Source of the DNA: CBCYMI01 sp965183855
GTDB taxonomy: Bacteria > Pseudomonadota > Alphaproteobacteria > Caulobacterales > Maricaulaceae
Direction of reading: 5' to 3'
DNA length: 64,000 bases
NCBI GenBank assembly: GCA_965183855.1
Contig: CBCYMI010000008.1
Location: 1 to 64,000, forward strand
Shown here: positions 1 to 9,457 of the stretch, in pieces
Layout: each line of letters opens with the position of its first letter
How positions within the stretch are numbered: position 1 is the stretch's first letter
Position numbers and translations under genes: made by a program
Notes under the pieces: model-generated
What the model saw: only the letters and a program-made list of their open reading frames with translations
Databases searched by the model: none
What the model was told of the DNA's origin: nothing

Positions 1-350
1 GACGGCTGGTTGATCCACCAAAGCAAAAACTCAGGGACAACCTTTTTTATATCTGGTCGCACACGGAATAATGGAGCAGCTACAATTGTGTTTTCTACAT
101 CTTCGTTTAATAAAGCAGCGGTATTTGTCTGCCCACGAGAGCGAAAAATAATATCCCCTAACTTGGCAAGCTGATTCGGCTTAGGCTTTGTGTGGTCGAT
201 ATGGATGCTTTCACCTAGGTGCACAAAATTGTCGTCACCAAGGTCCTTCATCTGAATGACCCTAACGCTGCCATCCTTGGATGCCTCAATCCGAGAGCGA
301 AACGTCACTCCCGATGAAACTGTGGCTATATCTTTTAACTTCAAAATCAT
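1..350 (-). CDS. Type I restriction specificity subunit-like protein (HsdS family), cut by the window edge
   Basis: Reading the minus strand from an ATG at 350 gives 116 residues with no stop up to the window edge, so the 3' part is missing. The protein begins MILKLKDIATVSSGVTFRSR, followed by VIQMKDL, LGDIIFRSRG and a WWINQP segment. This layout resembles the first target-recognition domain of HsdS proteins, which guide a restriction-modification complex to its DNA site; the 'LGDIIFRSRG' block is typical of that family. No hsdM or hsdR is visible because the gene runs off the edge. Base composition is richer in G+C than most of the window, which together with the restriction theme suggests horizontal acquisition. 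It could also be a stand-alone or orphan specificity subunit. The family call rests on recognised motifs only. Confidence 0.7.
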   Translation of the reverse strand, partial: MILKLKDIATVSSGVTFRSRIEASKDGSVRVIQMKDLGDDNFVHLGESIHIDHTKPKPNQLAKLGDIIFRSRGQTNTAALLNEDVENTIVAAPLFRVRPDIKKVVPEFLLWWINQP

Positions 351-454
351 CTCAACAAAACTCTGTAATTCGATTACTGTTACTATCAATGTATCGCAGG
401 ATGTTCTGCGTGTCAACTGTTAAAATACAGTAATGGCGTTTTTGTAAAAATAGT

Positions 455-889
455 ATGCAGCGCTACGGTAACAATCAGATTCTCTACTCACCATCGGACT
501 TGGTCACCTTTTTAGGGTGTCACCATGCGAGCTTTCTTGATGTGAAGGCGTTGAGTGAGGATATGGACAAGGCAGAAGCCAGCACCACGGACCAGCTGCT
601 GCAGAAGAAAGGCTTGGAGTATGAGGCTGCTTACCTCCAGCAACTGAAGGACGAAGGTAAATCCGTCATTGAAATCTCTAAAGACCGTAATCTGCAAGAT
701 CGTGCCAAGCTAACACTGGTTGCGTGTCTTGTTCAGTGGGATGCCGCAGCAGGGGCAAATGTGATCAATGGCCTAACTGCTACTAGCTATACAGACGCGC
801 AGGGTGATATTAAGACCAATCTAAAGCTGGAGCCCAGATACGAAAATGCTGGCGAGGTCATCGAGAAAATCGTTCAGGCGAATGGGTGA
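455..889 (+). pseudogene. Truncated chimera starting like a TM0106-type RecB-like nuclease
   Basis: This 144-codon frame starts MQRYGNNQILYSPSDLVTFL and continues with LLQKKGLEYEAAYLQQLK. That matches the opening of the TM0106 family of RecB-like putative nucleases, which are normally several hundred residues long. After about residue 85 the resemblance ends. The last 55 residues, including the TATSYTDAQGDIKTNLKLEP segment, do not look like that family and may come from another gene joined by deletion. No catalytic nuclease residues can be present in so short a piece. It lies divergent from the HsdS-like gene in the same GC-richer island. It is best read as a decaying fragment of a defence or mobile cluster; whether the short frame is translated is unknown. 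Confidence 0.5.
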
Positions 890-1055
890 CCCACAAGCCG
901 TTCGTGCAAATATTCAAAACTCTGGTATTCAAATATATGGGTCTGTCGAGAAATAAAAATTGTTTCATTTAACATCTAAATAAGATTTATACCATGCTCA
1001 TAAGCATTATCTTATGTTTTATATTACGAATACCAACAATATTCATAGCTTATAC

Positions 1056-1540
1056 ATGCCAAAAATTGCTGTTATTAGTGCGAACCTATCGGGTTTAACT
1101 CTTGTAAATAAACTAAAGCATAATACCAATATTACACGCTTTGAAGCATCAGACAGCATTGCTAGAAAAGTATCTATCCAGCATGGAAAGCCGTATTGTT
1201 TCGATCATAAGGTAAAATTTTCAAAGCTGGAACCAAAGCATTTCAGCCGTTTATATATCCTAAAATACAACACGCACTTATCCAGAAATGGAAAGCTTGT
1301 TTTGTAAAAATTAACGATCCAAACATTGTAAAAAGACAAATTTGGAACCAATATGGTGTGCACTATATTGGTATTCCAGCCATGAATGTTTTGCTAAAAA
1401 TCTTAATATTCATTTCAGTACAAAAATATTAACCCTATAAAACAATAATCGTGAAGAATAAAACCTGATTGATGATCACAAAACGTATTATCTGTTTTAA
1501 ATAGTCTAACTATCAAAAATACTGGTCAATGTTTTACCTA
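1056..1540 (+). pseudogene. Relic of a renalase-like FAD/NAD-dependent oxidoreductase (COG3380 type)
   Basis: From the ATG at 1056 the frame reads MPKIAVISANLSGLTLVNKL, a degraded Rossmann start (family form GAGLSGL; here SANLSGL, so glycines are lost). HGKPYCFDH then matches the family's RHG..FDHGAQ block. The frame stops at 1307. Family-like blocks continue in other frames downstream: a WKACFVKIND segment, QIWNQYGVHYIGIPAMN, and LNIHFSTKI around 1280-1440, followed by stops. Members of this family often sit next to photolyase genes, as this one does. Frameshifts, nonsense codons and the lost dinucleotide-binding glycines together indicate a long-dead pseudogene. Confidence 0.7.
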
Positions 1541-1566
1541 ACGTTAAAAGGAGATAAACGCATAAA

Positions 1567-3009
1567 ATGCCCCATAAGCTTAACCTTATATGGTTCCGTC
1601 AAGATCTACGCTTGTCTGATAATCCAGCTTTATATCATGCTTCACAACAGGGAAACATCTTGCCTGTTTATATTTTGGACGATGTACATTCTCAAAAACA
1701 TAAAATGGGAGCTGCCAGTAGATTCTGGCTTCATCATTCTTTAATTTCTCTTAATCAAAGTCTGAACAATACTCTTTCTCTTTATAAAGGAGATCCTTTA
1801 TATGTCCTGTTTAAGCTTATCAAACAGTATCATATTAAGGAAATCTTCTGGAATCGATGTTATGAACCATGGCGTATTAAACGAGACAAAGACATAAAAT
1901 CAAAACTTGAGAATCATGGAATAAAAGTTTATAGTTATAATGCTTCCTTGCTTTGGGAGCCGTGGGAAATTAAAAAGAGTGATGGCAATCCATATAAGGT
2001 TTTTACACCATTTTACCGAAAAGGATGCTTAAATGCTCCACCCCCAAGAAAACCATTCCCTAAACCAAAAAAAATACAAACATTTAAAGATCATCATTAC
2101 ACTATTAACCTTGAAGATTTATCATTATTACCTAAAACCAGATGGGATCATAAATTAGAATCCTATTGGAGCATTGGCGAAAAACATGCGCATTCTTGTT
2201 TATCCAGTTTCTATCAAAAAGGAATAAAGGATTATAAGGAAGGACGTAATTTTCCTGCCAAAGCCAATGTCTCTAAATTATCCCCATACCTCCATTTCGG
2301 AGAAATATCACCGAACCAAATATGGTATAAAGCACAAATATTTGCCTGTAATGAGAATATTGATCATTTTTTTAGTGAACTTGGTTGGCGAGAATTTTCT
2401 TACAACCTATTATATTTTAATCCAGATTTACCAACAAAAAACCTAAAAACAAAATTTGATCAATTCCCTTGGAATACAGATCTAAAAAACCTTACAGCAT
2501 GGCAAAAAGGTAAAACAGGGATTCCCATTGTTGATGCAGGCATGCGCGAACTATGGCAAACGGGTTATATTCATAATCGGGTTAGAATGATTGCAAGTTC
2601 ATTTCTAGTTAAAAATCTACGTATAGATTGGCATCAGGGTGAAGGATGGTTTTGGGATTGCCTTGTTGATGCAGATCTTGCCAATAATAGTACAAACTGG
2701 CAATGGATAGCAGGGTGTGGCGCTGATGCAGTTCCATATTTTCGTATTTTTAATCCTGTCATACAAGGACAAAAATTTGACCCTGAAGGAATATATACAA
2801 AAAAATTCATACCAGAACTTAAAGCATTACCTGTTCCGTATTTATTTAATCCATGGGAGGCATCAGATAGCAGTTTAGAAAAAGCAGATATTATCTTAGG
2901 AAAAATCTATCCCAGACCTGTGATTGACCTCAAACAATCCCGTCAAGAAGCTCTTCATGCTTTGCAAACACTCAAGCAAAATAATGCAAGAGATTCATAC
3001 CCTAAATAA
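1567..3009 (+). CDS. phrB: Deoxyribodipyrimidine photo-lyase (CPD photolyase, class I)
   Basis: This enzyme repairs UV-induced cyclobutane pyrimidine dimers using light and FADH-. The protein has 480 residues, the usual class I length. The N-terminal antenna domain starts HKLNLIWFRQDLRLSDNPAL. The C-terminal FAD domain shows KLSPYLHFGEISP (about residue 236), WREFSYNLLYF (about 273), NRVRMIASSF (about 336) and the STNWQW/GCGADAVPYFRIFNP blocks (about 375-395), which line the FAD and carry tryptophans of the electron-transfer chain. An AAGGAG-like ribosome site lies 13 bases before the ATG. The oxidoreductase relic is directly upstream, and no terminator-like hairpin is evident after the stop. 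The frame is intact. The gene implies that the organism, or a recent ancestor, met sunlight. Confidence 0.95.
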   Translation: MPHKLNLIWFRQDLRLSDNPALYHASQQGNILPVYILDDVHSQKHKMGAASRFWLHHSLISLNQSLNNTLSLYKGDPLYVLFKLIKQYHIKEIFWNRCYEPWRIKRDKDIKSKLENHGIKVYSYNASLLWEPWEIKKSDGNPYKVFTPFYRKGCLNAPPPRKPFPKPKKIQTFKDHHYTINLEDLSLLPKTRWDHKLESYWSIGEKHAHSCLSSFYQKGIKDYKEGRNFPAKANVSKLSPYLHFGEISPNQIWYKAQIFACNENIDHFFSELGWREFSYNLLYFNPDLPTKNLKTKFDQFPWNTDLKNLTAWQKGKTGIPIVDAGMRELWQTGYIHNRVRMIASSFLVKNLRIDWHQGEGWFWDCLVDADLANNSTNWQWIAGCGADAVPYFRIFNPVIQGQKFDPEGIYTKKFIPELKALPVPYLFNPWEASDSSLEKADIILGKIYPRPVIDLKQSRQEALHALQTLKQNNARDSYPK

Positions 3010-3468
3010 ACCATATTTTTAAACCAAAAAATGAATTTATCTTTTTTTTGCCTAAACAGAAGATATCTAGTTTTGGTTTCTATCTTGTTGAATTAAATAC
3101 TATATATAAAAAAATAAAAAAGAAAATTATACCAAGTAAAATGGCAATTTTCTAAATCTGTTCTAAGTCAAGATTACTAAATTTCATAACTATATTTATT
3201 TTGATCATTTAAATAAAATTAAAATGTATTTTTAATAAGGAAGCTATGCTTTTTGTTTAAATCTATACTTCATAATATGAATTACTCATCTTTTAAGGCT
3301 CATGTTATGCTTACACCTTGTATTATGGAGTATAGAGCGCAAGGAATGAAAACCTAAACGTATGCTTAAAGCTTCCTTTTATCCCTTTATTCTTCATATA
3401 AAGCCAGAAATGCTCTGTTTGATTATTTCTGAAATTTCTCCATCTATTAAACCTAAAGAGAGGTAACT
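3010..3468. other. Gap between photolyase and the duplicated gene; its right part is duplicated
   Basis: I see no gene or RNA here. From about 3200 onward the sequence, including the leader up to the ATG at 3469, recurs almost unchanged at about 5805-6073. The duplicated block therefore carries its own upstream region, probably with its promoter. An AGAGAGG ribosome site precedes both start codons. Confidence 0.7.
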
Positions 3469-5253
3469 ATGTTATTATTTAAGTCTCATCAAACACTTGG
3501 TCGAGCTGAAATGCTTGGAGAAGAAAACCTGGTCGATCTATGGGTCAGAATGCCTGTTTATACGCTTGGAGGAGGAGAATTAGGAACAAGCATGAAAGAA
3601 TGGGTGAAAGATGTCCCAAAAGCCTTCTATACAGACCATTGGGGCGTTCTAACTCCTAAAGGAGTAGGGTATTATTATGGAAATTGGGGAAAAACATGGT
3701 ATGGAAGATTACCTGAGGTTCAATTATACCAAGATATAAATGGATATTTCCATAAACTAAATCATGGCTTTATCAATTCAGATCAAACCTTGCCTCAAGA
3801 TAGCTGGTATTATGGAGATATTGCCGAATATGAAAAAAAAGCTGCCAATACCTTAAAATCTCAAGGTATTTCTAGTGAAAATTTCCCGCAATATATAGAT
3901 CTTGATGGAGATGCGTATTATACAAGCAAACCAGACGCTTTAGAATATGATGAATTCACTGATATCTTAAAAAATTATCTCATTCCAAAAGAAAGTCAAA
4001 CAAGTCATTATGATGAAAATGCTTTCATCTTTAATGGTCATAAACTATCGATAGAAAAAGCATATCATACTTATTTGGAAGATTATGATAATCATGATTC
4101 TTTGGCAAAAACCGATCTACTGGATGAATATCTAAAAAGCTTAGCACTTGTAAAAAACACCCAAAAACAACAACAAATTGAAGAATATGCAAGTTTGATT
4201 AATACAGATGAGCAATCAAATCGTGCCGAATTTTTCAGCTTTATGAATGTAGAAGATCGTCAGAAAATCCTCACCGACTTAAGACAATATGAAATAGATA
4301 AAAAAACACATTCAGAGATCAAGCCTCCTGTTTCTGCAGAAGCCTATTATCTTGAAAAACTAGGATATCTCCGTCATGAAAATGGACACTATTATATTGA
4401 AAAAGAGATTACCCCTCCTCCACTGGAATTTACCAGTCTTGAAGAATATAAAGAAAACTTGTTGGAATCTCTCTATCTGGATATGGAGTTTGCAATTCTC
4501 TGCACTAAATTTAATATGTCTTCTGATCAGCTTCAGGAAAATCAGCAGAAATGGAAATATCTGACATTAGAGAAAAAAAACCTGTTAATACAGGGAATGG
4601 AGAATGCCAAAACAACCTCAACAGGAGAATATATCCCACCTTATTTACACGATATTTACACAGAGATAGAAATAAAAAACTTTTAATGCATTGGCAATGC
4701 GCCGTGTTGGAAGTACGCCTTCTTCTGATGATTCTGGAGAAAAATATGTCGATTATGATACAGAACACTATATAAGTGATGATTCCTATAGTGAAACAGA
4801 AACTTTGGGAGGTGCTGGCAATCAAATAACAACAGAAGAGTTTGCGTCCAATTTAAGACAGGCAGGAATACATAAAGCAAATCAGGAATTATATAGAAAA
4901 TTAATTCGTACCTTTAAAAAGGTACCTATAGAACAAAAAGCCGATTTTATCAAACAAACCCAATCTATGGTTAATAAAACTCAAAACATGGAGCAATATA
5001 AAAAGTTTGGAACAGAAATGGGCATGGATGCACAAGAATTCCAAGAGAATCTAACAGATTTTATAGAAAGACCCTTAACATCACAAAATGAGATCTTAAG
5101 AGGAATGCAACAAGCTTTGGAAAGAGATCAATCCTCATTCGTGACAGAAAATATACCCGTCTCTTCAACAGAAACTTCTACAACAGAACTCTCTTCAATT
5201 CGTCCCATAAACAGAATTCCTAATATCGATCTTGCAGAAGCAGGTCCAAGTGG
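3200..5253 (+). repeat. Large tandem direct repeat, copy A
   Basis: Copy A of a block of about 2.05 kb is repeated at 5805-7844 with an offset of 2605 bp at the left end. Differences are a few substitutions and small indels: a 13-bp deletion, a 3-bp insertion and single-A losses in copy B, and an indel near 4678 in copy A. Homology stops being near-identical after the AGPSG codons (about 5253 and 7844). The block contains the leader and the first two thirds of an unrecognised gene. Confidence 0.95.
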
Positions 5254-5784
5254 AACTTTAAACAATACTGCAATGAGCCAAACAAATTCTTCCTTATTGC
5301 CAGACTTTGACACACTTTTGAATCCAAGTCCTGGTCCCGTCTATCCATGGCATGAATATAGTAATAGCAGTCACGCTACAGAAAGTGGTTATATATCTGG
5401 AAATACAAATAATATAGCTATAAATGAAGAGGAAGATGCTGCTGCACAAAATAAAATCGAAGATCTTGCTTCTCGCTTTTTATATCAACAGGAAGCAGAA
5501 ATGTATATTCCAGAAAATACAGAGCAAGAAGCCAGGTTCTTGAAAGAGCAGCTCTTAGACAAGAGATGAATATATTTTTTAATTCAACAGAAACAACACA
5601 AGGAGCATTTGTTCGGAATCTGTCAAGAGTAGGTTCTGAAACCTTAGGCAGTAGAGAAAGCCATCCATTCCTGATAGAAGTAAAGAGCGCGGAGATGGAA
5701 GTTGAAGAAGCTGCAGAAATAGAAGAAGCAACAATGGAAAATGTTCAAACCCTTGAATCTTTCATGGAATTTCCACTCCTATAA
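3469..5784 (+). pseudogene. Unrecognised large gene, copy A, broken by two frameshifts
   Basis: I do not recognise this family. The first segment (3469-4686, 405 codons, MLLFKSHQTLGRAEMLGEEN) is open and rich in aromatic and acidic residues. It stops at an indel near 4672-4690, where copy B reads through EIKPLIALAMRR. The frame resumes at about 4691 (SSDDSGEKYVDYD, then LRQAGIHKANQELYRKL) to 5569. A second shift at about 5500-5566 leads into a 72-codon tail (MNIFFNSTETTQGAF) that aligns with copy B's C-terminus (MNEYFNEYETSQGQ). Copy A carries only one of the three 45-residue repeats seen in copy B and has a shorter, diverged C-terminal third. There is no signal peptide or membrane span. The acidic, Q/S/T-rich, helical-repeat build would fit a secreted effector or structural protein, but no function can be assigned. 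Confidence 0.75.
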
Positions 5785-5804
5785 AATAGATTGTTTTTCC
5801 TATT

Positions 5805-7844
5805 TTTGATCGTTTAAATAAAATTTTAATGTGTTTTTAATAAGGAAGTTATGCTTTTTGTTTAAATCTATACTTCATAATATGAATTACTCATCTTTTA
5901 AGGCTCATGTTATGCTTACACCTTGTATTATGGAGTATAGAGCGCAAGGAATGAAAACCTAAACGTATGCTTAAAGCTTCCTTTTATCCCTTTATTCTTC
6001 ATATAAAGCCAGAAATGCTCTGTTTGATTATTTCTGAAATTTCTCCATCTATTAAACCTAAAGAGAGGTAACTATGTTATTATTTAAGTCTCATCAAACA
6101 CTTGGTCGAGCTGAAATGCTTGGAGAAGAAAACCTGGTCGATCTATGGGTCAGAATGCCTGTTTATACGCTTGGAGGAGGAGAATTAGGAACAAGCTGAA
6201 AGATGTCCCAAAAGCCTTCTATACAGACCATTGGGGCGTTCTAACTCCTAAAGGAGTAGGGTATTATTATTATGGAAATTGGGGAAAAACATGGTATGGA
6301 AGATTACCTGAGGTTCAATTATACCAAGATATAAATGGATATTTCCATAAACTAAATCATGGCTTTATCAATTCAGATCAAACCTTGCCTCAAGATAGCT
6401 GGTATTATGGAGATATTGCCGAATATGAAAAAAAGCTGCCAATACCTTAAAATCTCAAGGTATTTCTAGTGAAAATTTCCCGCAATATATAGATCTTGAT
6501 GGAGATGCGTATTATACAAGCAAACCAGACGCTTTAGAATATGATGAATTCACTGATATCTTAAAAAATTATCTCATTCCAAAAGAAAGTCAAACAAGTC
6601 ATTATGATGAAAATGCTTTCATCTTTAATGGTCATAAACTATCGATAGAAAAAGCATATCATACTTATTTGGAAGATTATGATAATCATGATTCTTTGGC
6701 AAAAACCGATCTACTGGATGAATATCTAAAAAGCTTAGCACTTGTAAAAAACACCCAAAAACAACAACAAATTGAAGAATATGCAAGTTTGATTAATACA
6801 GATGAGCAATCAAATCGTGCCGAATTTTTCAGCTTTATGAATGTAGAAGATCGTCAGAAAATCCTCACCGACTTAAGACAATATGAAATAGATAAAAAAA
6901 CACATTCAGAGATCAAGCCTCCTGTTTCTGCAGAAGCATATTATCTTGAAAAACTAGGATATCTCCGTCATGAAAATGGACACTATTATATTGAAAAAGA
7001 GATTACCCCTCCTCCACTGGAATTTACCAGTCTTGAAGAATATAAAGAAAACTTGTTGGAATCTCTCTATCTGGATATGGAGTTTGCAATTCTCTGCACT
7101 AAATTTAATATGTCTTCTGATCAGCTTCAGGAAAATCAGCAGAAATGGAAATATCTGACATTAGAGAAAAAAACCTGTTAATACAGGAAATGGAGAATGC
7201 CAAAACAACCTCAACAGGAGAATATATCCCACCTTATTTACACGATATTTACACAGAGATAGAAATAAAACCTTTAATTGCATTGGCAATGCGCCGTGTT
7301 GGAAGTACGCCTTCTTCTGATGATTCTGGAGAAAAATATGTCGATTATGATACAGAACACTATATAAGTGATGATTCCTATAGTGAAACAGAAACTTTGG
7401 GAGGTGCTGGCAATCAAATAACAACAGAAGAGTTTGCGTCTAATTTAAGACAGGCAGGAATACATAAAGCAAATCAGGAATTATATAGAAAATTAATTCG
7501 TACCTTTAAAAAAATACCTATAGAACAAAAAGCCGATTTTATCAAACGAACCCAATCTATGGTTAATAAAACTCAAAACATGGAGCAATATAAAAAGTTT
7601 GGAACAGAAATGGGCATGGATGCACAAGAATTCCAAGAGAATCTAACAGATTTTATAGAAAGACCCTTAACATCACAAAATGAGATCTTAAGAGGAATGC
7701 AACAAGCTTTGGAAAGAGATCAATCCTCATTCGTGACAGAAAATATACCCGTCTCTTCAACAGAAACTTCTACAACAAAACTCTCTTCAATTCGTCCCAT
7801 AAACAGAATTCCTGATATCGATCTTGCAGAAGCAGGTCCAAGTG
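5805..7844 (+). repeat. Large tandem direct repeat, copy B
   Basis: Second copy of the block described at 3200-5253, directly downstream in the same orientation. The two copies are separated by the diverged 3' end of copy A (5254-5804). The near identity, including the non-coding leader, points to a recent duplication or to ongoing gene conversion. Confidence 0.95.
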
Positions 7845-9088
7845 GGGTGACTAGAGCAATAATCAGTACAGAGACAGACCCAAATATAGCGAGGTTTACA
7901 ACTGCTTTAGAAAGTGCGGGGATGAAAACAGAGGCGAATTATCAAACAATGCTCAATAAATATTTAAAATTACCTGAGGTACAACAAACAAGAATGTTAG
8001 CTCAACTCAGAAGCATTGCGCAAAAAAAAGCAGAAGCACAAGCTGAAAAAGATCAATTGCTTCGTATCAATGAAACAACAGAAAATGATCCGCTTATTCC
8101 ACAATCTGCACAAGCAGAGCAAGAAGTCAGTCCTCTCGATAGATTAGATCAAATAGCGCAAGGCATACAACCCAATACTGGTGTTTCATCTCGGTCAAAT
8201 ATAGAGCGCTATAGTGCTTATTTACAAAGAATTGGACAAGATCCAGAAAGCAATCTCTATCAGAGAAGTATAAGAGATTTTAGGGGAATGACTGAAGAAG
8301 AGCAGAATCAACTCATTACTAATAATGTTGCTCCAACAGAAGAAAGGCTTCCTTTATATCAAAGAATTCTAAATCAACAACAGGAGGCTGGTGATCAATG
8401 GGGAGACGTAAGTTCCAATAATTCCTTATCTCCAAGAGCTAGCCTCAGCAGTGGCAGTACAGGCAGTAATCGATCGAGCCTATCATCTAGTGACTTTTCA
8501 GAAGATCGGAACCTCCTTTCTCAAAGTAATGAATTAGACTATTTTAGCTCTCAGGCAAGAGCACCAAATAATTTAAGAGATCCAGAAGATCCAAATTATA
8601 CTTCATTAAACAGAGGAGAATTAAATATAGGTGAAGAAGGAGAAGCTCCTTATTTTGAAGAAAGAGGAATCCTGGATATGAATCAACTAAGATTAGAAGA
8701 AGAAGCAGATATCGCTCAAACACAGAACTCACTTCGATCACAGCTACAAACTTTAACTTCCAATCGGCGAATAATAGAAGAGTTATCAAGCAATTTATTA
8801 TACCGAAGAGAAGCTGAAATGTATAGAAATGATTTAGCTCCTGAACTTGATAGTTCTGGCGTTAACAGAGCGTTTAGCCCTTCTGGTATTAGAGATGCAA
8901 TGAATGAATATTTCAACGAATATGAAACTTCACAAGGACAGGTTTTGCCTGAAACAATCGCAGGTTCAGAAATTCTGGGAGAGCAGACCCTAGAAGATAC
9001 GGTTTTAGTAAATTCTGCTGCGTTCATTGAACAATCTGCACAATTAGAAGAAGAATTACAGAATTTTCTAGAATTTGATGCAATATAA
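6074..9088 (+). pseudogene. Unrecognised large gene, copy B, broken in its 5' part; long intact 3' frame
   Basis: The start codon and ribosome site match copy A. A 13-bp deletion at about 6196 brings TGA in frame at 6197-6199 after 41 codons. A run of eight A in copy A (3833-3840) is seven A here (6428-6434), and a second A8 (4573-4580) is A7 (7167-7173), giving further shifts. From about 7145 a clean 647-codon frame runs to 9088. It contains three diverged repeats of about 45 residues: FASNLRQAGIHKANQELY (nt ~7437), FTTALESAGMKTEANYQ (~7890) and YSAYLQRIGQDPESNLYQ (~8206). A serine-rich linker (about 8400-8510) and an acidic Q/E-rich C-terminus follow. No known domain or membrane segment is recognised. 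The 3' frame could only be expressed from an internal start, so copy B is probably non-functional as it stands. Confidence 0.75.
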
Positions 9089-9108
9089 TTTTCTTTAGAG
9101 CAATGGAT

Positions 9109-9143
9109 AAAAAGGGTGTGTCTTTAAAAATACACCCTTTTAT
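9109..9143 (+). terminator. Intrinsic terminator after the duplicated gene
   Basis: An AAAGGGTGT arm (9111-9119) pairs with ACACCCTTT (9132-9140) around a 12-base loop and runs into T residues. It lies 21 bases past the stop of copy B on the same strand. No equivalent hairpin was seen after copy A, so the copies may share this terminator. Confidence 0.75.
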
Positions 9144-9457
9144 AAAACTCACTTTCAGTATAATCATTACAAAATTTAAGCTTGCTTTCTAAAATAGAAA
9201 ATACATAATTTTAAAGTATGTTCTATATATTTAATACAAAATATCTAATGTAAATCTGATATAATTATACCTTAGCCATTTATAACAATTATAAAAGATA
9301 ATTTAAACATTCTTCCCTTCTCATTTACTCCTTTCTGATATGATAATCAAAATTCATCGCATGTTTTGCCAGATTTAAAATTGCAATTCTTCAAAGATCA
9401 GGGTAAAGATAAAAATATTAAATCATATTGCAAAAAACATGTTGAAGGGGAAGTTCT
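9144..9457. other. AT-rich intergenic region upstream of mdh
   Basis: No gene, RNA or repeat is recognisable. It presumably holds the mdh promoter. A GAAGGGGAAG ribosome site lies just before the mdh ATG. Confidence 0.5.

Noticed and set aside
7161..7424. Minus-strand frames across the duplicated gene (also 4511-4880)
   Set aside because: The same antisense shadow appears in both copies; explained by the duplication.
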